The position numbers and the translations under genes were made by a program. A stretch of DNA of 64,000 nt, taken from NCBI RefSeq assembly GCF_002892795.1, contig NZ_PJMC01000001.1, positions 186,001-250,000 of the forward strand, in the 5' to 3' direction. Position 1 is the stretch's first letter, and every line of letters starts with the position of its first letter. The notes beneath the pieces were generated by a model. That model made no database searches, had not been told where the DNA came from, and saw only the letters and a list, made by a program, of their open reading frames with translations. Origin of the DNA: Arthrobacter sp. AFG20. Lineage in GTDB: Bacteria > Actinomycetota > Actinomycetes > Actinomycetales > Micrococcaceae. This document shows, one piece after another, positions 41,283-53,270 of this stretch.

Positions 41283-44200
41283 GGATCCGACTGACACTGC
41301 GCCGGGACCCCGCCGAGGCCAAGGACCTGGCAGTTACCGTGGACGGCCGGGCCACCGTCGCCGACATCGCCACCGAGCTGTGGACGGCGGACCCCGCCCG
41401 ACGGCAGCAGCCTGCTCCGCCGAATCTCTCGCTCCGGATTGACGAGGCATTCGTAGCCGGCGGCATGCGCGGCATCGTCCTGGACCGGGCGGACAACCTC
41501 CTCGAGTCGGGACTGCGGCCCGGGTCGGTCGTTTCGCTCACCCAAGTCAGCGACCAGTTCGGGAACCCAAACGACGCCGGCCCGGCCGCAGACCGCGGCC
41601 CCGCCGCGGCGACGCTGCGCATAGTCTCCGGGCCCGACGTCGGACGGGAATTTTCCCTGCCCTCCGGCACCAGCTACATCGGACGGGACCGGGACGTAGA
41701 CGTCCGGCTCACCGATCCCCTGACGTCGAAGCGGCACGCCCGCATCACCGTGGGGGAGAGCATCGAAATCGTCGACACGAACTCCGCCAACGGCCTCCAG
41801 ATGGACGGTCTGCCGGTCACCCGTGCCACGCTGAACTCCTCGGACACCGTTACGCTGGGAGACACTGAGCTCACCGTGGTGCCGCTGGCGCGCAGCGGCG
41901 CGGCGACTCCGACGTCGCCCCTGGTGGACTTCAACCGATCCCCGCGGGTGATCCCACGGTTCGCCCCGGCCAAGCGCGTGCCCCCGGCCGGACCCAAGCG
42001 GCAGGAGCACCACCCCTTCCCCTACATCATGCTGATCGCCCCGCTGATGATGGGCGCGGTGCTGTTCGCGGTGACCCAGAGCATGATGTCAGTACTGTTC
42101 ATGCTGATGATGCCCCTGTTCATTGTGGGCCACTACGTGGACCAGAAGCTGCGAAGCCAGCGCGAGCGCAAGGAACAGCTGAAGCAGTTCCGGGCGGCCA
42201 TGGCCGCCTTCCGGCAGGACACCACCGAGCTGCAGCGCGTTGAGCGGGCCGTTCGGCTCCAGGAGGCGCCGTCCGTCAGTGACACCGTCGACTCCATCTA
42301 CAAACTGGGTCCGCTGCTCTGGACCCACAGGCCGGAGCACTCCGGGTTCCTGGCGCTCCGGTTCGGGCTCGGCACTGTGCCCTCCAGGATTCCGTTCGAG
42401 GAGCCGAATTCCTCGGAAACCGAGACAGAGTACCGGCGCGAAATTGAGGGCTGCCTGGACCAGTTCCGGCAGATCGAGGGCGTGCCGGTGGTTTCGCAGC
42501 TGCGGACCGCCGGCTCGTTCGGCCTCGCCGGGCCGCGCGGACTCGTGGATGACGTGGCCCGGGGAGTGGTGCTGCAGCTCGTGGGCCTGCATTCCCCGGC
42601 GGAAGTAGCTGTTGCCGCCATCACCTCGGCCCGGTCCCGGGAACGCTGGAACTGGCTGCAGTGGCTGCCGCATGTCGGCTCGAGCCACAGCCCGGTCAGC
42701 GGCGACCACCTTGCTGCCGGCTCGGCAGGCGGCACCAGCCTGCTGTCCCGGCTCGAGGACCTCGTGGAACTCCGGGAAACTGCGATGCGTCCGCAGGGTC
42801 CAGCGCAGGGTCCGGCGCACCGGCCGGGCATCCCCGAGGAAACCGCGGATGTTCCGGCGCCGGTGCTGCCGTCGGTGCTGGTAATCATCGAGGACGACGC
42901 GCCGGTGGACCGTGGCCGGCTGACCCGGCTCGTGGAGCGTGGACCCGATACCGGTGTCCACGTCCTGTGGGTGGCTGCCGGCGTCGAATCCCTTCCGGCC
43001 GCCTGCCGTGACTTCCTGGCGGTGGACGGCGAACACGGCAACACCACCGGCCAGGTCCGGCTGGGACGCCACACCTACCCCGTGAGCTGTGAAAGCCTCG
43101 ACGCCGAACTGGCAGGCCAGCTGGCCCGCATGCTCTCACCCGTGGTCGACGCCGGTAAACCGTTGGAGGACGACTCGAACCTGCCCCGCGCCGTGTCTTA
43201 CGCGACGCTTATCGGCAAGGACTTCCTGGAAAATCCGCAGGCCGTGGCCGAACGCTGGCAGGAGAACAACTCCGTCCGCTCCACCGCCGTAGCCAACCGC
43301 AAGGACAACGGCTCGCTGCGCGCCCTGGTGGGTTCCAAGGGTGTGGAACCTCTCCACCTGGACCTCAAGAACGAGGGCCCGCACGCGCTGGTGGGCGGCA
43401 CCACCGGCGCCGGCAAGTCCGAGTTCCTGCAGTCGTGGGTGATGGGCATGGCTACTGCGTACAGCCCGGACCGCGTCAGCTTCCTGTTTGTGGACTACAA
43501 GGGCGGCGCCGCTTTTGCTGACTGCGTCCACCTGCCGCACACCGTGGGTCTGGTCACCGACCTCTCGCCGCACCTCGTGCGCCGCGCCCTGACGTCCCTG
43601 CGGGCTGAGCTCCACTATCGGGAACACCTGCTCAACAGGAAAAAGGCCAAGGACCTGCTCTCGCTCCAGCGCGAGGCGGATCCCGAGGCCCCGCCCTACC
43701 TGGTGATCGTGGTGGACGAATTCGCTGCCCTGGCCACCGAGGTGCCCGAGTTCGTGGACGGCGTCGTCGACGTCGCCGCCCGCGGCCGGTCCCTCGGGCT
43801 GCACCTGATCCTCGCCACCCAGCGCCCCGCCGGCGTCATCAAGGAAAGCCTGCGCGCCAACACGAACCTTCGGGTGGCGCTGCGGATGGCCGATGAGGAC
43901 GACGCCACGGACATCCTGGGCGTGCCGGACGCCGCGTACTTCGATCCCTCCATCCCGGGCCGCGGTGCGGCGAAAACCGGTCCGGGCCGCATCCAGGGTT
44001 TCCAGACCGGCTACGCCGGCGGCTGGACCACCGAACGCCCGCAGCGTCCGCAGATCGACATCGTGGAAATGGCCTTCGGGTCCGGTCCCGCCTGGGAAGC
44101 GCCGGCCCCCGGTACTGCGGTGCAGGATGAACCGGCCGGGCCCAACGACATCGCGAGGATGACCGCCAACGTCATCGCCGCCGCGGACCTGCTGGCCGTC

Positions 44201-45751
44201 GAACCGCCGCGGAAGCCGTGGCTGAACGAACTGGCCACCACCTACGACTTCTCGCTGCTGCCGAACCCGCGCACCGACGAACGGCTCCTGCTGGGCGTTG
44301 CGGACGACCCCGCCCGCCAGGACCAGCCAACCGTCTTCTATGAACCGGACAAGGATGGCAACATGGCCATCTACGGCACGGGCGGCTCAGGCAAGTCCGC
44401 CGCCCTGCGGGGCATCGCCATCGCCGCTGCCGTCACGCCCCGCGGCGGCCCCGTCCACGTCTACGGAATCGACTGCGGCTCCGCCGGGCTCAAAATGCTC
44501 GAAGAATTGCCGCACGTGGGCGGGATCATCAACGGCGACGACGTGGAACGCGTGGGCAGGCTGCTGCGCTGGCTCAGTGACCTCGCCGAGGACCGGGCAG
44601 CCCGTTTCGCAGAGGTCCGCGCCTCCACCATCGGGGAGTACCGCAAGCTTGCCGGCCTGCCGGATGAAAAGCGCATCTTCGTGCTGGTGGACGGCATGTC
44701 GGCCTTCCGCGAGGCCTATGAGTACAGCAAGCTCTCCGGCCTCTGGGACCTCTTCCTGCAGCTGGCGACCGACGGCCGTCCCTTGGGCATCCACCTCGTT
44801 GTTACCGGTGACCGCCCCAACTCCGTCCCGGCGTCGTTGCTTGCCTCCATCCAGCGAAGGCTGGTACTCCGGCTGAACGCCGAGGACGACTACCTGTCCA
44901 TGGACGTGCCAAAGGACGTCCTGGGCCAGGCCTCGCCTCCGGGACGGGGGCTGCTGGGCGGCCACGAGGTGCAGCTCGCCGTCCTGGGCGGCAACTCCAA
45001 CCTGGCGCTGCAGGCGCGCGAAGTCCACAAGCTCAGCGGGGCCATGCTCCGCCAGGGTGTGGAACGGGCTCCGCGGATCGAGCGGCTGCCCGAGCAGATC
45101 GACCTGGACATCCTGCCTGCCGGGCTGCCGGACCTTCCCGTGGTCGGCGTGGACGACGAAACGCTGCAGCCCGCCACGCTCATGGCCAAGGGCCCGCTGC
45201 TGCTCGCTGGCCCGCCCGGCGCCGGCCGGACCGTGGCCCTGGTGACCATGGCCTACGCGCTGCGCCGGTCCAACCCCGGCACCGAACTGGTTTACCTTGC
45301 CGCCAGGAAGTCCGCCGTGGCGTCCCTGCCGGTCTGGGACCGCTCGCTGGTGGGGGCCGACGACGTCGAGGAGGCGGTGGAAGCGCTCACGGACCACGCC
45401 TCGGCCAATCCGGGCAAGGTGGCCATCTTCATCGAGGGACTCACGGAGTTTACGGACACCCTGGCCGAGTCCGGCATCGGAAGGCTCGTGGCGGCGTCCA
45501 TCAAGGCCGACCAGTGGGTGGTCGGGGAATCCGAAACGTCCACCTGGTCCTCAGCCTGGTCGCTCGCGCAGCCTTTCAAGTCGGGCAGGAGGGGGCTGCT
45601 GATCAACCCGGGCGACATCGACGGCGACAGCCTCCTCAACACGTCACTCGGACGCGTCGGCGCCGGCTTCATTCCGGGCCGCGGCTACATCGTCGGGAGG
45701 GGCAAGGTGCGCAAGCTCCAGATCGCGCTGCCGCCGGAAAGCCGACAGTAG
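41279..45751 (+). CDS. FHA-FtsK/SpoIIIE ATPase, EccC/EssC-like secretion motor
   Basis: A 1490-residue membrane ATPase. Residues 1-95 look like a ubiquitin/YukD-type domain; an FHA domain (about 115-185) shows YIGRDRDVDV, SKRHARIT and NSANGL; two membrane helices lie at about 248-288. Three FtsK/SpoIIIE domains follow. The first has a full Walker A (GGTTGAGKS, about 706) and Walker B (VIVVDEFAAL). The second has Walker A (GTGGSGKS, about 1035) but VLVDG in place of DE. The third has GPPGAGRT, with Arg for the Walker lysine. This three-ATPase layout is that of type VII secretion motors EccC/EssC. The ATG overlaps the preceding TGA; the earlier in-frame starts would lie inside that gene. No WXG100, EccB, EccD, EccE or MycP gene is in the window. 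Confidence 0.9.
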   Translation: MRIRLTLRRDPAEAKDLAVTVDGRATVADIATELWTADPARRQQPAPPNLSLRIDEAFVAGGMRGIVLDRADNLLESGLRPGSVVSLTQVSDQFGNPNDAGPAADRGPAAATLRIVSGPDVGREFSLPSGTSYIGRDRDVDVRLTDPLTSKRHARITVGESIEIVDTNSANGLQMDGLPVTRATLNSSDTVTLGDTELTVVPLARSGAATPTSPLVDFNRSPRVIPRFAPAKRVPPAGPKRQEHHPFPYIMLIAPLMMGAVLFAVTQSMMSVLFMLMMPLFIVGHYVDQKLRSQRERKEQLKQFRAAMAAFRQDTTELQRVERAVRLQEAPSVSDTVDSIYKLGPLLWTHRPEHSGFLALRFGLGTVPSRIPFEEPNSSETETEYRREIEGCLDQFRQIEGVPVVSQLRTAGSFGLAGPRGLVDDVARGVVLQLVGLHSPAEVAVAAITSARSRERWNWLQWLPHVGSSHSPVSGDHLAAGSAGGTSLLSRLEDLVELRETAMRPQGPAQGPAHRPGIPEETADVPAPVLPSVLVIIEDDAPVDRGRLTRLVERGPDTGVHVLWVAAGVESLPAACRDFLAVDGEHGNTTGQVRLGRHTYPVSCESLDAELAGQLARMLSPVVDAGKPLEDDSNLPRAVSYATLIGKDFLENPQAVAERWQENNSVRSTAVANRKDNGSLRALVGSKGVEPLHLDLKNEGPHALVGGTTGAGKSEFLQSWVMGMATAYSPDRVSFLFVDYKGGAAFADCVHLPHTVGLVTDLSPHLVRRALTSLRAELHYREHLLNRKKAKDLLSLQREADPEAPPYLVIVVDEFAALATEVPEFVDGVVDVAARGRSLGLHLILATQRPAGVIKESLRANTNLRVALRMADEDDATDILGVPDAAYFDPSIPGRGAAKTGPGRIQGFQTGYAGGWTTERPQRPQIDIVEMAFGSGPAWEAPAPGTAVQDEPAGPNDIARMTANVIAAADLLAVEPPRKPWLNELATTYDFSLLPNPRTDERLLLGVADDPARQDQPTVFYEPDKDGNMAIYGTGGSGKSAALRGIAIAAAVTPRGGPVHVYGIDCGSAGLKMLEELPHVGGIINGDDVERVGRLLRWLSDLAEDRAARFAEVRASTIGEYRKLAGLPDEKRIFVLVDGMSAFREAYEYSKLSGLWDLFLQLATDGRPLGIHLVVTGDRPNSVPASLLASIQRRLVLRLNAEDDYLSMDVPKDVLGQASPPGRGLLGGHEVQLAVLGGNSNLALQAREVHKLSGAMLRQGVERAPRIERLPEQIDLDILPAGLPDLPVVGVDDETLQPATLMAKGPLLLAGPPGAGRTVALVTMAYALRRSNPGTELVYLAARKSAVASLPVWDRSLVGADDVEEAVEALTDHASANPGKVAIFIEGLTEFTDTLAESGIGRLVAASIKADQWVVGESETSTWSSAWSLAQPFKSGRRGLLINPGDIDGDSLLNTSLGRVGAGFIPGRGYIVGRGKVRKLQIALPPESRQ

Positions 45752-45850
45752 TTGAGTATTAGTTAATTTGGTGCGCCGCGCGGGACTGTAGGAAGATACC
45801 CGGGACAAAACTCGGCGCGGGAGGGTCCCGCGCGGCTGCAAAGGTACTCC

Positions 45851-49721
<3,871 letters not shown>

Positions 49722-49785
49722 GCGCAGACCTGATAGTTCAGTCACGGAAACAGCTGTTTCGCAGAGCGCATCGGATGGACGGCAC

Positions 49786-49791
49786 TACCAT
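49786..49791 (+). promoter_or_regulatory. Putative -10 for a leaderless GNAT transcript
   Basis: TACCAT with six bases to GTG 49798. Confidence 0.4.
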
Positions 49792-49797
49792 TGACGG

Positions 49798-50310
49798 GTG
49801 CAGCCGCAGATCACCGTCCGTCCCGCCGTCCCCGCCGACTACGCGGCCATCGCCCGTATTACCCGGGACGCCTATCTGGCGGCGGGATACTTCGAGAGCG
49901 CGGACCACCCGTACATGAAGCAGATCCAGGACGTCGCCACACGAGCGGACCGGGCCACCATCTGGGTGGCGGAGCGCGCCGGCCAAATCGTCGGTTCGGT
50001 GACCCTGGCGCTGGCCGGTGAGAAGTACGCCGACATCGCGCTGGACGACGAGCTTGAGTTCCGCATGCTGGTGGTGGATCCGGCCGTGCAGCGCAGCGGC
50101 GCCGGCCGGGCCATGGTCGAAGCGATCATCGCGCACGCCAGGACGCTGGACGGTATCCGTGCCGTGGCACTGACCACCGGCGGGGACTGGGAAAGCGCCC
50201 ACGGGCTGTACCGGAAGACAGGCTTCCGCCGGGCGCCCGAGCGCGACTGGTATGTGCCGGGCACCGACATAAAGCTGCTGGTTTTCAGGCTGGACGTCCA
50301 GCCCGCCTAG
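49798..50310 (+). CDS. GNAT-family N-acetyltransferase
   Basis: A 170-residue acetyltransferase. The acetyl-CoA binding core is LEFRMLVVDPAVQRSGAGRAMVEAI (Q/R-x-x-G-x-G/A), followed by the GLYRKTGFRRAPERD strand-helix typical of motif B. The acceptor substrate is unknown. The start is GTG 49798. The last codons contain a perfect 16-bp palindrome (50288-50303) that also lies just upstream of a possible -10 (TAGAGT, 50308-50313) for the next gene. Confidence 0.88.
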   Translation: MQPQITVRPAVPADYAAIARITRDAYLAAGYFESADHPYMKQIQDVATRADRATIWVAERAGQIVGSVTLALAGEKYADIALDDELEFRMLVVDPAVQRSGAGRAMVEAIIAHARTLDGIRAVALTTGGDWESAHGLYRKTGFRRAPERDWYVPGTDIKLLVFRLDVQPA

Positions 50311-50351
50311 AGTGGAGCCGACTTAAAACCCCTAGTGAAAGGCGCAGCAGC

Positions 50352-50735
50352 ATGCGCAAGACGTTCGGCACCGGCTCGGTCTGGGAACAGAAGCTCGGCT
50401 ACTCCCGCGCGGTCCGGGTGGACAACACGCTCTACATCTCCGCCACCTCTGCCAGCGGCGAGAACGGCATCGTCGGCAACGACTTCTACGAGCAGACCCA
50501 GTTCATCCTGCAGAAGCTGGAGACCGTCCTGGCCGACGCCGGATTCGCGCTCGCCGACGTCGTGCAGTCCAAGCTGTACCTGACGGACATCAGCAAGTGG
50601 GAGGACGCCGGTCGAGCGCACGGCGAGGTTTTCGGCGAGATCCGCCCCACGTTGTCGCTGGTCCACGTGCTGCCGTTCCTGGATCCTGAAATGCTTGTGG
50701 AGATCGAACTCGTCGCGCAGAAGAGCGCCAGCTAG
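50352..50735 (+). CDS. RidA/YjgF-family protein
   Basis: A 127-residue trimeric-type protein related to RidA, which hydrolyses reactive enamines/imines released by PLP enzymes. The fold is recognisable from RVDNTLYISATSASGENGIVG, QTQFILQKLETVLADAGFALADVVQSKLYLTDIS and the closing MLVEIELVA. RidA proper ends with an Arg in CxxR just before this strand; here the region is PFLDPEMLVEIE, without that Arg, so it may belong to a RidA subgroup of different function. RBS GAAAGG precedes the ATG. Confidence 0.85.
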   Translation: MRKTFGTGSVWEQKLGYSRAVRVDNTLYISATSASGENGIVGNDFYEQTQFILQKLETVLADAGFALADVVQSKLYLTDISKWEDAGRAHGEVFGEIRPTLSLVHVLPFLDPEMLVEIELVAQKSAS

Positions 50736-50749
50736 AACTTCCCTGCCTC

Positions 50750-50816
50750 AAGCGCGAACTGGCAGCAGATGCCCTCAAATCCCGGGTTTGAGGGCGTTTC
50801 CTGCCAGTTCGCGCTT
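50750..50816. repeat. Hairpin repeat, left copy flanking the DUF222-HNH gene (H3)
   Basis: Outer arms 50750-50765 and 50801-50816 (16 bp, perfect) enclose inner arms 50771-50779 and 50787-50795 (9 bp). Over about 63 bases it differs from the copy at 52496-52558 at only three positions, in the same orientation. Confidence 0.9.
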
Positions 50817-50900
50817 TTGTTTTCCCGACGCCTAGTCCCCGGCGCAGGTGCCTGGCTCGCCCGACGCTAAATTGTCAGTGGGGCGTGAAAGGCTTCGGGT

Positions 50901-52479
50901 ATGGAAAGCCGTACAGCTGTGGAGACGGTGGAGGCCATCGACGCCTCGGTCTCTGCGCTGGCTGCTTTTGTTCGCCGCGCGACGGGAAACGCGGTCCCCG
51001 GGACAGACGGTGTGGCTCTCACGGGTGATCCGGACAGCGCAGGTGTTGATCCGTTGCGGGACCAGGCCGACGCGCACCTGGACGGCCTGGCTGAGCTGGC
51101 CAAAGTCGAGGCTCAGCTCGCGGCGCTGAAGGTGCAGCTCGTCGCCGGGTATGCCAAGGCCGAGAAGGCCTTGGCGTCGCCGGCCGAGTCCCCGCAGGAC
51201 CGCACCGTCAGGGAGATGGCTGTGACCTCGGAGATCGCGTGTGTCCTGACCATCAGCGAACGCGCCGCCAGTGCACTGCTGTGCGACGCGCTTGAACTGA
51301 CCACCGTCCGGCCGCTGACGCTGTCCGCGCTGCAGGCAGGGGCCCTGTCGTGGCAGCACGCCCGGATCATGGTCGACGAGACCGCGAACCTCGATCCTGC
51401 CGGGGCTGCGGCGCTGGAGGCACACTTCCTGGACCCGGACGCGCCGGAGGCGGCCCGCGGCATCCCGGCTGGGGAGCTTGTCCCCTGCGTTCCGGGCGAA
51501 GGTGCGTACCTGGCGGGAGCGGCACCACCCGGTCAGCATCGAAAAACGCCATGCCCGCAGTACGGCGGACCGGCGGGTGGAGTACGCCCCGGACCGTGAC
51601 GGGATGGCCTGGTTCTCGGCCTATCTGCCCGCGGACCAGGCGGCTGGGATCTGGGACCGCACCACCGGCGCGGCGCGGGCCATGCAGGGACCGGACGAGG
51701 CTAGGACCCTCACCCAGCTCCGCGCCGACGTCACCTCAGCCTGGCTTCTCACCGCAGGCCTCGAACAGCTACCACCCGCCATCCCGGACGCAGCCGGTGA
51801 TGGCGCTGCGGACGGCAGCTTCCCCGGCACGGATCCGGCCGGTTTGCTTCCTGCCGGTGGTGTGCCCTCGCCCGTGGCCCAGGTCCTGGTCACCGTTCCG
51901 GCGCTTTCCCTGCTCGGCATGACTGAGGAACCTGCCATGCTCGACGGGTATGGGCCGATCCCGCCGTCAATGGCCCGTGCACTAGTCGCCGATGGGGCGA
52001 CTTCGTTCCGGAGGGTTCTGATAGACCCCCGCGACGGCGCACCGTTGGAGATCGGACGGACCAGCTACCGCATCCCCAAACCACTGCGGCAGTGGCTCCG
52101 GCTTCGGGATGCCAAATGCACGTTCCCCAACTGCAACAACCATTCCCTGGACAACGAGGCCGACCACCTCCTTGCCTGGGCCCGCGGTGGACCTACCGGA
52201 ATCAGTAACCTGGCCCAACCATGTCCTAAACATCACCGGCTCAAACACAACTCGGCTTGGACGCCCACCGCCGCCAGCGCAAACGACCCGCCTGGGTGGA
52301 CCTCGCCCAACGGCCGGCACTATCCCAGCGAACAACCCGACTGGGAACCACCCCACTGGCCACCACACACCCAAGCCCTACTCAAGGCGCTTGACTCTGG
52401 CGTGCCTGAACAATCCGGCCTGCCCGAAAGCTCCGCTCCTCCCGAGACAGCGCCGGGGACAGTCAGGGAAGCAGCCTAA
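50901..52479 (+). pseudogene. DUF222/HNH endonuclease (13E12-like), frameshifted
   Basis: The first frame (50901-51599) encodes the N-terminal DUF222 part up to GELVPC and then goes out of register. The second frame resumes at about 51486 with AFRAKVRTWRERHHPVS and runs to 52479, ending with an HNH nuclease motif (CTFPNCNNHSLDNEADHLLAWARGG... PKHHRLKH). Removing one C from the run CCCC at 51482-51485 restores a continuous protein of about 525 residues (VPAFRAK). So this is a single-base insertion, a sequencing error, or a +1 shift at CCC-T. Such genes are multi-copy in actinobacteria and suspected mobile. AAAGG lies eight bases before the ATG. Near-identical hairpin repeats lie on both sides. 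Confidence 0.85.
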
Positions 52480-52495
52480 AAGGCGAGCTGACCAT

Positions 52496-52558
52496 GCGCG
52501 AACTCGCAGCAGATGCCCTCAAATCCCGGGCTTGAGGGCGTTACCTGCCAGTTCGCGC
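52496..52558. repeat. Hairpin repeat, right copy flanking the DUF222-HNH gene (H4)
   Basis: Outer arms 52496-52509 and 52545-52558 (one mismatch) enclose inner arms 52515-52522 and 52532-52539. It is the near-identical partner of 50752-50814. Confidence 0.9.
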
Positions 52559-52569
52559 TATTTGGAGGG

Positions 52570-53232
52570 CTACTGCGGCGGGAGGCCGTAGCGGTGTTCG
52601 GGCCGGCCGGTGGTGCCGTAGCGGAGCTGGATCTCGACGGCCCCGTCGTCCGCGAGCGAGGACAGGTACCGCTGCGCGGTGGCCCGGGACACGCCGACGC
52701 GCCTTGCGACATCGGCTGCCGAGTACTGCTCGCCGGGCACCAGCGACTCCAGCACCGCCGCCTCCGTGGCGGATCTGGGCTTGGCCGACGGCGAGACATC
52801 ACCCGGAATGAGCGCCCGCTTTGCCCGCTCCACGGTGTCCTGGTCCAGGGAACCGGGCTGGCCGAGGATACGACGGTACCGGGCATAGGAGCGCAGTTGC
52901 TGCGACAGGGATTCGGCGGTGAACGGCTTGAGCAGGTATCCGAGGGCGCCCCGCCGGAACGCTGTCCGCAGTGACGCCGCATCCGACGCCGCACTGAGAA
53001 TCATCGTGTCCACGTCCAGCTGATGCAGGAGGTCAAGGCCAGACGCGTCCGGCAGGTACACGTCCAGCAGCACCAGGTCCGGGCGCAGGCTGTGGATGGA
53101 CTGCAGGGCCAGCGACGCCGAACCCGCCGGGGGCAGCGCCAGGAACCCGGCCACGGAATCCACATAGGCCGCGTGGAGCTTGGCGACGTGGAAGTCGTCA
53201 TCCACGATCAGCACCCTGAAATCCTCAGACAT
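52570..53232 (-). CDS. CitB/DcuR-type response regulator
   Basis: A 220-residue response regulator. The receiver domain has the acidic pair VDDD, the phosphoryl site LLDVYLPD (Asp near 58), and KPF. A C-terminal winged helix-turn-helix (AADVARRVGVSRATAQRYLSSL) follows, as in the CitB/DpiA/DcuR family. It is downstream of the sensor kinase gene (38 bases apart), divergent from the citrate transporter, and should activate that transporter when the kinase senses a di- or tricarboxylate. Hairpin H4 sits at its 3' end. Confidence 0.9.
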   Translation of the reverse strand: MSEDFRVLIVDDDFHVAKLHAAYVDSVAGFLALPPAGSASLALQSIHSLRPDLVLLDVYLPDASGLDLLHQLDVDTMILSAASDAASLRTAFRRGALGYLLKPFTAESLSQQLRSYARYRRILGQPGSLDQDTVERAKRALIPGDVSPSAKPRSATEAAVLESLVPGEQYSAADVARRVGVSRATAQRYLSSLADDGAVEIQLRYGTTGRPEHRYGLPPQ

Positions 53233-53270
53233 CCTCGTCCTTCCGTCCGGTCTTCATAGTCTTTGCGCAG

